Below are positions 46,501 to 55,369 of a stretch of DNA of 64,000 bases, in pieces. The notes beneath the pieces were generated by a model that did no database searches, had not been told where the DNA came from, and was given only the letters and a program-made list of their open reading frames with translations. The position numbers and the translations under genes are program-made. How positions within the stretch are numbered: position 1 is the stretch's first letter; each line of letters begins with the position of its first letter. The stretch lies in assembly GCF_003664185.1 (NCBI RefSeq), contig NZ_RCCS01000009.1:186001-250000 (forward strand). The letters are read 5' to 3'. The stretch comes from Tenacibaculum discolor (GTDB lineage: Bacteria; Bacteroidota; Bacteroidia; Flavobacteriales; Flavobacteriaceae).

Positions 46501-48708
46501 AATTAATAGACCTAAAATTTGTTTGGTTGATAGTTCTAATGAAGTACTATTATACTTTGCTTGTAGTTTTTTTACTCTTTTACACAACTCTGCTATCGTT
46601 AGTTTATAACTTGTTAGCACAAGACTATCTATATCTCTTATATTTAATGGGATTTTTGTATCTAAAATATAGGTATGAACTAAGGTTTCTGTAAGATCTG
46701 TTAAAATAAAATCGCTAAGCGTTGGTTCTTCTTTCCAAACTTCTTTTTCTTTTAAAGCTTCAGTTTCTTTATTTAATTCAACGATAATGTCGCTGGCTGA
46801 TCCGTATTTGTTTTCATCAATTACTCGGTCTATCAAAAACCCTATTGAGTCTTCCTCTTTTGTTAAACTATCTTTTACAATGTTTTCTTCCTCTAAAAAC
46901 TTATTATATTCTTTGGTTCCGATATCATACTTATACGCAAAATCTTCCTTAACACTTGCCTCTTTAGAAAGTAAATCCATTCTACTGATATACTCTTTTA
47001 CTAATGGAATTTCTTCTTTTATGGGTTCTTTTTCTAAAACACTTATTTTGTCTTTATAGTTGACCACGTTATCTACTACTGTGTTAGTTTTTGGATCGGT
47101 TAATTTAAAGGCTGAAAATGTTTTACTTACTTCTGATAAAATGCAATTCTGTTCTGCTCTCCATGCATTCAACAACATTTTTAAATCTTCAAACTCACAC
47201 TCGTAATTATTTATATTAATAGTTTGTTCTGTAGCGTTAATGGAAAGTGTTTTCACATCAAAACTCAATCCGTTATCTTTTTTAAGTTTTAAGATTTTTG
47301 CTAAGGCATCTCTGTACATTTTACCTTGATGTCCTTCAATTCTGTAAAAATCATTTTTATCAATATTATATGATAGTGGTTTTTGAATTGCTGCTGAATT
47401 TTTAAGGTTTTCTTTATGATAGCTTAAGTTTTGATTTGCTCTATAGTTTTTTGTTTTGTTAAAGTCCCATCTCTTTAAAAACTGTGAAGAAACATTATAA
47501 TAAAAAGGAACAGCTTTTTCACTTAATGTGGTATGTGCTTGCGATGGGGTTATTACCACATCTTTTGATTTTGTTTTTCCTATATAATTACTCGAAATGG
47601 CAATTGCTCTATCAATTAACAACTGTATTTTTTGAAGGTTTTCATTTTCATGACCTACAATAGTTGATTTATAAAATCGGTGGCGTAATTCTGGGTATTC
47701 TGTTTCTTTTTTCAACTTTCCTAACATTATATGCTTTGGAAAGGCTCCAATATTTGGACAACAGTTTACATTGATGTGTAATAGTAGTTCTTTAATTTCA
47801 TTATACGTATCTACCAAATCTTTGATAACATCGTACCTATATTGAAAATCTAGTGGAACAGCCAAAGAACTGAAACTAAATAATGATTTTATTTTAGTGG
47901 CTATTGATGGTTTTTGAAATTTTGAGAATATTGTATCAAAGCCTTCAATTAAATCTACACTAATACTTGTATCTTTAACAACACTATCAAACTGTGCTTT
48001 TAACTCTGAAAATGTTTTGGTATTTTTTTCGTTTAACACCACCCTTTTTGCTTCTACGACAGGTAGTTCGTTGTTAAGTTTATACCAATTGTGTTTTAAA
48101 AAGATAGTATCTTTAGCTGCAATAGCTTCTAAATCTTCAACACTTACAAGTAACACGCGTAAATTATTGATTTGCTCAATACCTTGATTATCGCATGTTA
48201 GTTTATTACACAATACATCTTCATTTGGATATTGTTCGAGGTACAACAAAACAGCCATTTTTTGTATCTCTGGAAACTCAATCAAAGGGGCATACGACTC
48301 ATCTTCTTCACTGTGCAGTTCCCATAAATTATACTGATTATCCTGAGCATTTTTAAAACGTTCGTAATTACCATCAGTATCTTCAAATTTTTTATAGAAT
48401 GAAAATGTTTTTGACTGTAAGTTTTCTTCTATTAAATCAAAAAACTGAACTAAATCTCCATCGGTAGTTACTGCTGTTCCTTGAGTAATTTCAATACCCG
48501 ACACCGCTGTTTTATCTATAGTAAATTTTGGAGTCAGCTCAAACCCACAGGCTATTCCAACACCACTTAAACCTAGCCTTGACAAACGGTTTTGATCATC
48601 AAAATAGTCGATAAATGTATTAAGTTGTGTTTCTGTTAACACTTGATTAGCATTAAACTTACTATACTCAGTTGTAATTTCTCTTAATTTCAGGTTAGTC
48701 GTTTCCAT
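43594..48708 (-). CDS. Giant eCIS protein in the tail-fibre position, with Ig/PKD-like domains
   Basis: A 1704-residue protein at the place where AFP/PVC loci encode the tail fibre (between the second baseplate protein and the tape measure). The N-terminal ~330 residues (TEYSKFNANQVLTETQLNTF, GLSGVGIACGFELTP, ITQGTAVTTDGDLVQF) resemble baseplate-attached domains. The middle is helical, with VNCCPNIGAFPKHIMLG and YRIEGHQGKMYRD. From about residue 1100 to 1540 several PKD/Ig-like beta domains are seen (YSWDFMGDGNRVEHTP, FNWSVNSIESETELFNP, KYVWVINGVEREP). The last ~160 residues are helical. It has no collagen-like or adenovirus-fibre repeats. It may bind the target surface or form a sheath-base cage around the spike; both are inference. 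Confidence 0.7.
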   Translation of the reverse strand: METTNLKLREITTEYSKFNANQVLTETQLNTFIDYFDDQNRLSRLGLSGVGIACGFELTPKFTIDKTAVSGIEITQGTAVTTDGDLVQFFDLIEENLQSKTFSFYKKFEDTDGNYERFKNAQDNQYNLWELHSEEDESYAPLIEFPEIQKMAVLLYLEQYPNEDVLCNKLTCDNQGIEQINNLRVLLVSVEDLEAIAAKDTIFLKHNWYKLNNELPVVEAKRVVLNEKNTKTFSELKAQFDSVVKDTSISVDLIEGFDTIFSKFQKPSIATKIKSLFSFSSLAVPLDFQYRYDVIKDLVDTYNEIKELLLHINVNCCPNIGAFPKHIMLGKLKKETEYPELRHRFYKSTIVGHENENLQKIQLLIDRAIAISSNYIGKTKSKDVVITPSQAHTTLSEKAVPFYYNVSSQFLKRWDFNKTKNYRANQNLSYHKENLKNSAAIQKPLSYNIDKNDFYRIEGHQGKMYRDALAKILKLKKDNGLSFDVKTLSINATEQTININNYECEFEDLKMLLNAWRAEQNCILSEVSKTFSAFKLTDPKTNTVVDNVVNYKDKISVLEKEPIKEEIPLVKEYISRMDLLSKEASVKEDFAYKYDIGTKEYNKFLEEENIVKDSLTKEEDSIGFLIDRVIDENKYGSASDIIVELNKETEALKEKEVWKEEPTLSDFILTDLTETLVHTYILDTKIPLNIRDIDSLVLTSYKLTIAELCKRVKKLQAKYNSTSLELSTKQILGLLINQLSIVCCSGKKLETLLEEIDKRKKKILERIQLSEFVKQHPGLEHKAGVIPGGTFVMVYVNENAADKNTFDDVVLDIIFKNQPIISNTDFVKDDFLLSNDTFLEKEILYKNGGVINLWDKSSSIEFSFVDGSYFTLKNRLFFNQDVVLVGKTLAETVSNFTAFLNRTWFRAGVSKILSAEETTMYKDGSVGMRITIKDHLVPKDEYFLQIYNPVVLETKKRLYFDENEVIRENETLKNTVVADFSLPYMCCSDCAPVNFIIPKEPPFLSLPVSTICLKKETVIEPLIFTVRPIDGEVKAIAPEGVISGVFKDPEDEKWKIDVTKTDKSLLGKPMKFTVNDEPTDCELIVYPALKLLVEVEQPIEYNEDKSKARVTYVLHWKDADFIGADFFNNIKYSWDFMGDGNRVEHTPINNKVFHNYTLPIDDINNEINPALEISLGPCSKEISISPIKFDTLTPSELAIESSYCIDFTKEKTARIPFTNVNGTITIEGGAIKGVTIENNELVIDVATFENYDQIIEFLEDGQTTNARITIHEVKQISISERSESRFIWKDGQLFYEAAFEAILPEGVKPEGLKFNWSVNSIESETELFNPQLLVKEGVGNSYTIKLMITDGNGCFSKADFTKNIAFPEFTISLPNTTFCLSDKESYPVVVRPQFEGVQLTGGNVKFNEETKLWEFVPANSGLTDSGTVSISLVGTFVTQAINLTATPQASFTYSFDPEIRILSLTNTSEKGDKYVWVINGVEREPQVNRTTITEDLSNFDGDLVKVSLTVVSKCGENTSTEVIEIGKIQDKTCEEITKTEVGNYYKLNKFSINDGGSGTNVNMVVVVPTNDAYKAIITDENNSYLTGENNNQLRGMFSKLLINTSKLLIEDVENRTLLTRYFRAEVRLLLNILHCQEKTVLELDENRGIILELLEVIDSVFISFKENQIKVANEAFLQFLEKFTTEIQAEYISKFINENLKQNV

Positions 48709-48753
48709 ACGTATTATGTTTTGGCTGTGTTAATAAATAAACACGTACTATTT

Positions 48754-51486
48754 TTATGAGTTTTCTTCGTTATTATTTTCTTTTTCTGATTGTATGTTTC
48801 CTATACTAGATTGGTTTAGTATAATTCTTCCATCTAATGCTTCGTCTTCTGCATTACAATCGGTTAATCTTCCTACAGGATAAATCGTATTTAATTGCTG
48901 CATAGCATGTATTAAGTTTGGCAACTCATTATTCTCTGTAGGTTGTTCTTGTTCTAAGTTTGTTTTTGCAAACAAGTATGTTTTGTATGCGTTCTCGAAC
49001 TGTAATAAATCATTTTCATTATCAGGTACAATTCCTTTTCGTTCTCCTACCCAACAAATTCTTGGTAAAACATGTGCTGGAAGTTCTTGTCGAATAACAT
49101 TTTCCATATAGCGTCTAAAATCTGGGTTTGAAAAACGATAAGTATATCCTGGTAAAACGATACTTACTCTATAAGAATAAGGATCAATCGTTCCACAGTC
49201 TTCACAATCTTTTGCGCAAATAGGTAAGAAGTTTTTTGAATTGTTATTGGTAACATCTGGACGCAATAACATGTGCTCTACTAAAAACATTCCTTCTTCT
49301 GTGAAATCTTTTTTCAAAAAAGAAATTATCTCTAACAATGCTTCTTTTAAATCACTACTATCTGTATAGTATTTGTATTGTTTTGCTATAATATAATCAG
49401 AACTACTCTTTGGTTTTTCTGGATTAATAACATCAAAAGAATACTTTACTGGAATAGAAGGTTTTGATGGTGTAGATTCATGTATTCTTATAAATCCAAT
49501 TTGCATATTATTTGTAATACCCTCTTCAAAAGCTTCCTCTATATCTTTTTCTTTGGTTTGTACAATTTGTAATACTGTAAAGTATAATTCTTCAATAGCA
49601 AAAACTTTTTTAGCGTAGTTTTCAGTTGCTGACAATAGTATGTTTCCATTATTATCTTTTAACCTCCATCTATATGTATTGCTACCTTCTGTTACTTCAT
49701 AAATATCTACATTGGTTTCCGTTAAGTGTCTTCTTTTCTCATTAGCAATCCCCATTAAACGTGCTATACGTTTTTGAAATCCGGATACATTATTTGTGTC
49801 CCATAAATTTTCTTGAAGTTGTTTGTAATAGTTAAAAGCTACACCTCTTTCGCTACTTATTACTTTATAATCTTTTAAAAAAGCTTCTTTATTTGATAGC
49901 ACAATTTCATCAGTAGCTGTTCCATACAACGCTTTCATAATAAATGTGTACTCTCCAAATCGTTCTGCAAAACGTGCTAACAAATGATCTAAAATAGAAT
50001 TTCTGCGTTCTACATTATTATCAAACTGATTGAATAATAGCTTTGTTAATTCATCATCATCTGACTGTGGATATTCACTTACGAGCTCATCAAAATCTTT
50101 AATATCTTTTACTGCTTGTGTAAAAAATGTTCGAGTTTCTTGTCCGCTAACAGACAATAATGTTTTTACTTCTGATAAGTGTTTGAAATAGGTTGCTAAG
50201 ATTTGATCGAAAAATGTTAAATACGCCTTTAGTTGTTTGGCTTTTGCTTTTCTTTCATTGGTTACGTGTATTGCTAAGCCTTCTTGACCAATTCCATAGG
50301 TATCAGGAAAATCATTTTGAATAGTAGTATACTCACCAGCTCCTATTGAACTCCCTTTTGGTAATGATAAAATCTTTTCATCAGCTGTTATTTGTTGTGA
50401 AGCAATTTCATCTTCTTTTAATTGTTTAAGGTATTCATTAACTCTATTGTAGTTTAAGTTTAAAGGAAGGAATCCTTTACTAAAATTAAACGTACTTTTT
50501 TCACACAGTACTGGTTTTTTATCTGGATCGATACAAACTATCCATTTATTTTCTTGAACAATGTTTTCATCACAAAATCCTACAGAAATATCTTTAATTA
50601 ACTTTACTCCGTCAATATTCATAATGATTTTCATCACATCAGAAAGACGTACTTCTTTTCTTAATTCTGCTTTTTTAAGTTCTTCCGTATCTATAAACCC
50701 GTTTGTTAATACCGGACCATCAAACACCTCATCGGTAGTATATCCTTTATCAAGCATTTGTTGCACTGAATAAAACTGTAATGACGGTGATAAGTAATTC
50801 TCTATCTGAAATAAAATATTAGCATACACCCATTCTTCATCGGCTTCTGGAACAACATCAACATTGGCACAAATGGCAATAGGTTGTGTAGCTACTTCAT
50901 TTATGGTTATTAAATCTTCACATAAATTTCTATTCTTATGATATGCTGTTTTGATATTTGGAAAAACCTGCTCTTTTGTATAACCTTCTTCTAAATCAAC
51001 CAATAATGAATACAGTCCCTTTAACTTAAAGTCTTTTTGAAACTCTGGTAAAATACCTTCAAACTTTTTGTAGCTTAATTTGTTATTCTTACAATCAACA
51101 AATACTTGTTTATCATAAATTCGCAACCAACAGTTTTTTACCCCTTCTAAATCAATAAACAATTTTCTATAATCTAATTCATTGACTGGTTTTGTTGGAA
51201 AAATTTCTGATGCTTTATAAAACTGTGCTTGTAGTGATAAGTTCGGATCTTTAGATGCTAATAAATCTTCTAGTGGTGTATTGATACGCATTCCTAAATC
51301 GGTAATAGCATAACACAACATTTCTAAAATAGTTACTCCAGGATCGTGCGAGTTGAAGTCAGTCCATAACTTACCTCCAAATGTTTCTAAATAAGAGATT
51401 CCTTCTTTTCTTAAAAAAGAAAAATCTAAATCGTCTTTGGTAGATATATTCTTCGGAATATTGATATGTTCGTTTATAGCTGACAT
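48754..51486 (-). CDS. eCIS baseplate protein (Afp12-like)
   Basis: A 910-residue baseplate component. The N-terminal segment KLWTDFNSHDPGVTILEMLCYAITDLGMR carries the DPGVTxLE phrase seen in large eCIS baseplate wedge proteins. The C-terminus has several Cys (PICAKDCEDCGTIDPYSYRVSI) followed by a conserved wedge-like stretch (PGYTYRFSNPDFRRYMENVIRQELPAHV). With the upstream baseplate protein it would form the wedges that hold the sheath and trigger contraction. Its start overlaps the end of the upstream baseplate gene by 13 bp. Confidence 0.87.
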   Translation of the reverse strand: MSAINEHINIPKNISTKDDLDFSFLRKEGISYLETFGGKLWTDFNSHDPGVTILEMLCYAITDLGMRINTPLEDLLASKDPNLSLQAQFYKASEIFPTKPVNELDYRKLFIDLEGVKNCWLRIYDKQVFVDCKNNKLSYKKFEGILPEFQKDFKLKGLYSLLVDLEEGYTKEQVFPNIKTAYHKNRNLCEDLITINEVATQPIAICANVDVVPEADEEWVYANILFQIENYLSPSLQFYSVQQMLDKGYTTDEVFDGPVLTNGFIDTEELKKAELRKEVRLSDVMKIIMNIDGVKLIKDISVGFCDENIVQENKWIVCIDPDKKPVLCEKSTFNFSKGFLPLNLNYNRVNEYLKQLKEDEIASQQITADEKILSLPKGSSIGAGEYTTIQNDFPDTYGIGQEGLAIHVTNERKAKAKQLKAYLTFFDQILATYFKHLSEVKTLLSVSGQETRTFFTQAVKDIKDFDELVSEYPQSDDDELTKLLFNQFDNNVERRNSILDHLLARFAERFGEYTFIMKALYGTATDEIVLSNKEAFLKDYKVISSERGVAFNYYKQLQENLWDTNNVSGFQKRIARLMGIANEKRRHLTETNVDIYEVTEGSNTYRWRLKDNNGNILLSATENYAKKVFAIEELYFTVLQIVQTKEKDIEEAFEEGITNNMQIGFIRIHESTPSKPSIPVKYSFDVINPEKPKSSSDYIIAKQYKYYTDSSDLKEALLEIISFLKKDFTEEGMFLVEHMLLRPDVTNNNSKNFLPICAKDCEDCGTIDPYSYRVSIVLPGYTYRFSNPDFRRYMENVIRQELPAHVLPRICWVGERKGIVPDNENDLLQFENAYKTYLFAKTNLEQEQPTENNELPNLIHAMQQLNTIYPVGRLTDCNAEDEALDGRIILNQSSIGNIQSEKENNNEENS

Positions 51487-54400
51487 GTTTGTTCTATGAT
51501 TTTTTTAGTTCCTTTACAAGTGGTTAGCACTGTGCTTACGTTATGCTTCTTTGCTGATACTAATATTGATTTTGGATCACTTGGTTCTATTTTATACACA
51601 TTAGCATCCTCATTCATCGTTACATTTTGCAAATAATCTACATAGGGTAGTTTTTCTAGGTAATCAATTAAGACACTTTTATGTAGCATAATTCCGAAGG
51701 TTACTTCTTTGGTCTCATCAAACGCCCAAGGAGATAGAAACTTTGTAATGTCTGTTTTTAGTTGTTCGGTATAGAAGTTTTCATCGTATCCATCATAAAA
51801 ACTTACTTCTAAACCTATGCTTACTTCTTCGTAATTAGGATTGATGACTTCTGCATTTACATGTAATGTATTTAATGCATTGATATACTGTGTTACACTA
51901 TTTAAAGTGGCTTTACTTACTCGTGGTTGATAAATGTCAAATACATTTTTATTTACAGTATCTGGCACGACTACTAAAGTAACATGACCTGCTGCTGTGA
52001 AACTTGTTTGTGAAGTATGGTTTAAGCATTTTACTTTATAAATTTCTGGGAATTCTTGAAGAATTAAATGCTCGTAATCCCACAAGGTTATTGCTCTGTT
52101 TTTGTGACGCAAACGCTCGCTTATTCTTCTGTAAAAATTATCGTCTGATTCTTCTGGGCTTCCTCCAAAAGAACTGTAAGGTTGTGATACTGATTTAATT
52201 TGTGGTATCCGTGTAACCATTTTTTTAATGGTTCCGCTAGGTAGTCCGTTTTTTAAATGACTTACCTCATTATTGTTGTTTACAAACGTAGTTTCTACTG
52301 CTTGGGCGTGAATACCAATGGCCTTACATACTGCTTCAAATGATTTACTCATTTGTGCTTTTATCCAAGTATATCCTGATGGTAATAATGTATTATTTGA
52401 AGTTGCTTCTTTAGGTATTGAAAATTTAACTATTCCTGATTTTAAGAAGTTATCTGTGTTATTAGAAATGATATTGTTTTCTAACGTTTTCCACTTATTA
52501 TTACATAATATCGACCAGTTTATCTTTTCATTTTTTCCGAAGCTTTCTACTAGTGGATTTTCACTTCCTTCTAATACTTGGATTAACAGTGAAAGGTTTT
52601 GTTGAGGTTCTAAGTTTTTTATTCCTAAAAATAAATGACCTCCTATACAGTATTTTGGTACTAGTGTGATTTGAATAATATCTTTATCAAAAACATCTAC
52701 AATTCCTTTTTCTTCTTGTAAGTATTTCTTCTCTGCGTAATTTTCTTCATGCTGACCAAAAGGATGTTCATGAAAAAACTGAATGCGATTTCCTTCCAAA
52801 TCCATTTCTTCCAGAAGCATGGTTTCTTCTGCTGTATAATCTACAGAAATTGATTCTACTAATGGAGTGTAAGGCTCATTAGGAAAAATAATATCTTTAT
52901 CATCTGCACTTACTGCTAATGCATACAATTTAGGATATAATTCGTGTAAAAAAGATTGCTCTAAACTAAGTTGTAAGGCTTCTGCTTTTCCTATTTCATA
53001 AGCATTTGCAGTATTTTCTACTTCAAACTCTGACATATAACTTACCTCATCAGTCTCTTCATCTATCTCTTTTATAAAGAGATTTTTTATTTCCCCTACA
53101 GTTTCATTGGCTTCTCCTGCGGCGTGTAATAATCGTTTTTCTATTTTAAAATGCGTTTCATTATTCACCAATAAGGCTCTTTTATCTATATCTTTTTTAA
53201 GTACCTCAATATATTTATTGATTGATGAATAGTTTGGTGATGTTACATATGCTTCATACCACTCTTTAAAATCATCTGGCGTATTTTTCCAACGAAGGTT
53301 TACCGTGAAATTTTTCCATTTTTTCGAGAACGCTTCATTATAATTTACACTAAAATTAGATCCTTCAATAGGACGTGTAGTAAAAGGGTGAAATGGTTTT
53401 TTAGTTCTTACCGTTCCATTATCATTTTCTACAGTTGCCGACTTTACTCCTTTGACATCTGTTTTTATCACTACTTTTTCAACTGTGTTTCCTACTAAAA
53501 ACCTATAAAAATCATATCCTATGGCTGTTGAAACATCAAATTCAAAACGCACTAACGGATGTGAAGTTTTATATTTTGTTAGTAAAAACTCTTCGTTATA
53601 TCCTAATAATGCACCTGAATCAAGTCCTAATGTAAATGTGAAACTTATTTGATTCGTAGCAACTAACGCTCCATCATTTACATTGTTAATAGCAACCAGT
53701 GTTGGTTCAATCCACTTTTCTTTTCCGCTTCCAAAAATTTGAACGGTTTGAAGTAACTCGCTTACATCAAAAGAGTTTTCTTCAAAGTTATTTTTAAAAT
53801 TAATGGTTATCGTTACTGTTCTATCTCCTTCTTGCAACAATAACATTGGTGAGGCGATTGAAAATCCTACTACTGCATCTGGCAATTCAGTAGCATTTTT
53901 TCCACTTGCAGGATATCCAAAGGGATACCAATACGGAGCATCTTCAGGAAGTGGTTCTTCAAAACCATCTTTTGTGTTAGCTACTGCACTTGCTTTTATC
54001 TTTTTTAAACTTTCTGAATTGTTATTGTAAATGGTTTTTATGGCTCCTACTGAGGCTTTGTTTACTATTAATTCTTCTGTTGTTTCGTAAACCAACGGAT
54101 TTCCTAGGCTGTCTTTTTTCGCATCAAGTAAGGTTCTTTCTTCAATTCGTTCGTCAGTAATCTTTTTTGCTAATTCAAAAATTATATGCGCTTGATCTGA
54201 AACAGGTTCTCGCTTTTGAACTTGTAATATTTCTTTGTAATAAAAATCTAAATGACGTTTGGTTAAATTATTAAATCGTTCCTTTGAAAATTCTAATAAC
54301 TCTAAGAAGCAAACAAACAAGGTTAAATGCGGACTCAACTTTCCTTCCTCCGTATATCCATTAAGAGTTGAGCTAATGTTTTCTTTTAATTTTTGATATT

Positions 54401-54650
54401 CTCTAGTTCCCCTAAAAGGAATATCTGCTGTAGTTAATTTTTTAAAAAAATCTTGCCAATCTCCAGATGCTACTTTATGATTTCCTGTAGAAAAGTAATT
54501 TAATTTTTCAGCAAAATTATAAGCAAACAAAATCCAATCTTCTATAGTAAAATCGTGAAGTTCGAAATTATCAGGATCTAATGCGTCAATATAACGCAGC
54601 TCTTGTCCTGTTCCGTTTCGTTGTAATATGCTAGAAATGATTTTACTCAT
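51474..54650 (-). CDS. eCIS baseplate J/gp6-like wedge protein (Afp11-like)
   Basis: A 1058-residue protein. The conserved baseplate J-type core is near residues 800-900 (PQIKSVSQPYSSFGGSPEES, FYRRISERLRHKNRAITLWDYE), and the C-terminal part has alternating beta-alpha elements (INALNTLHVNAEVINPNYEEV). Equivalent to T4 gp6 and Afp11, it would form the main wedge of the baseplate. It starts 8 bp after the gp25 gene. The length is normal for eCIS versions, which are longer than phage gp6. Confidence 0.9.
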   Translation of the reverse strand: MSKIISSILQRNGTGQELRYIDALDPDNFELHDFTIEDWILFAYNFAEKLNYFSTGNHKVASGDWQDFFKKLTTADIPFRGTREYQKLKENISSTLNGYTEEGKLSPHLTLFVCFLELLEFSKERFNNLTKRHLDFYYKEILQVQKREPVSDQAHIIFELAKKITDERIEERTLLDAKKDSLGNPLVYETTEELIVNKASVGAIKTIYNNNSESLKKIKASAVANTKDGFEEPLPEDAPYWYPFGYPASGKNATELPDAVVGFSIASPMLLLQEGDRTVTITINFKNNFEENSFDVSELLQTVQIFGSGKEKWIEPTLVAINNVNDGALVATNQISFTFTLGLDSGALLGYNEEFLLTKYKTSHPLVRFEFDVSTAIGYDFYRFLVGNTVEKVVIKTDVKGVKSATVENDNGTVRTKKPFHPFTTRPIEGSNFSVNYNEAFSKKWKNFTVNLRWKNTPDDFKEWYEAYVTSPNYSSINKYIEVLKKDIDKRALLVNNETHFKIEKRLLHAAGEANETVGEIKNLFIKEIDEETDEVSYMSEFEVENTANAYEIGKAEALQLSLEQSFLHELYPKLYALAVSADDKDIIFPNEPYTPLVESISVDYTAEETMLLEEMDLEGNRIQFFHEHPFGQHEENYAEKKYLQEEKGIVDVFDKDIIQITLVPKYCIGGHLFLGIKNLEPQQNLSLLIQVLEGSENPLVESFGKNEKINWSILCNNKWKTLENNIISNNTDNFLKSGIVKFSIPKEATSNNTLLPSGYTWIKAQMSKSFEAVCKAIGIHAQAVETTFVNNNNEVSHLKNGLPSGTIKKMVTRIPQIKSVSQPYSSFGGSPEESDDNFYRRISERLRHKNRAITLWDYEHLILQEFPEIYKVKCLNHTSQTSFTAAGHVTLVVVPDTVNKNVFDIYQPRVSKATLNSVTQYINALNTLHVNAEVINPNYEEVSIGLEVSFYDGYDENFYTEQLKTDITKFLSPWAFDETKEVTFGIMLHKSVLIDYLEKLPYVDYLQNVTMNEDANVYKIEPSDPKSILVSAKKHNVSTVLTTCKGTKKIIEQTCQL

Positions 54651-54658
54651 GGTGTGTC

Positions 54659-55072
54659 TTAATTTATATCGGTTCCTTCTCCTTTATAGAAAGGGAAAAC
54701 AACATTCGTTCTACTATTGGTAGCTCTAACTATGTATTCAATTTTTATTATTAACATTCCTTCTAAAGGATCTGTTTCTGAAACATCAATATGAATCACA
54801 TCAATTCTTGGTTCGTGATATAAAATTGCTGTTTCAATTAAATCTTTAGCATAGGTTATTAGCGTTCTATCTAACTTTTCAAAAAGAAGCTCTTGTAAGT
54901 TGCAACCGTAATTAGGTAGCATTACACGTTCTCCTAATCTGGTAGTTAACAATATTTCCAAGCTACTTTTAATATCTTCTTCTTCTGAAATCATGATAAC
55001 TTCGCTTAGATCTTTTGAAAACTCTGGTGGAAAATCCCAACCTATTCCTAAAAATGCTTTTTTATTTTCCAT
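54659..55072 (-). CDS. GPW/gp25-like baseplate protein (Afp9-like)
   Basis: A 137-residue lysozyme-fold-like baseplate protein. The gp25 signature is EDIKSSLEILLTTRLGERVMLPNYGCNLQELLFE. It would nucleate sheath assembly at the baseplate. It is 2 bp from the PAAR gene and 8 bp before the wedge gene. Confidence 0.95.
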   Translation of the reverse strand: MENKKAFLGIGWDFPPEFSKDLSEVIMISEEEDIKSSLEILLTTRLGERVMLPNYGCNLQELLFEKLDRTLITYAKDLIETAILYHEPRIDVIHIDVSETDPLEGMLIIKIEYIVRATNSRTNVVFPFYKGEGTDIN

Positions 55073-55074
55073 TG

Positions 55075-55365
55075 TTATCCTATTAAAACTGTTGCTTCTC
55101 CTAGTACAATAGTTCCTCCATGTGAAGTACCATCTCCCATTCTTGCTGCTGGCATCCCTCCAATTAATACGGTTCCTGATCCAGCGACTATGCTATCTGG
55201 TGGCCCAGTACAAGTTGCCATATCACCTACTCTCGCCGCAGGTAATCCTCCAATTAATACGGTAGGTTCTCCCGCTGGTAAAATTGGCCCTCCTACATGA
55301 GGTACTGTTCCTGTGACCATTGGACACACATGCATGTCTGTTATTCTTGCTGCTGGGTTTCCCAT
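55075..55365 (-). CDS. PAAR-domain spike tip protein (Afp10-like)
   Basis: A 96-residue PAAR protein, complete and without an attached toxin. Two GGxPAAR(V/M)GD repeats are visible (LIGGLPAARVGDMATC and LIGGMPAARMGD), with candidate zinc ligands His12, Cys14, Cys52 and a late His. It would sharpen the VgrG-like spike. It starts 4 bp after the spike gene. Confidence 0.96.
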   Translation of the reverse strand: MGNPAARITDMHVCPMVTGTVPHVGGPILPAGEPTVLIGGLPAARVGDMATCTGPPDSIVAGSGTVLIGGMPAARMGDGTSHGGTIVLGEATVLIG

Positions 55366-55369
55366 TTTT

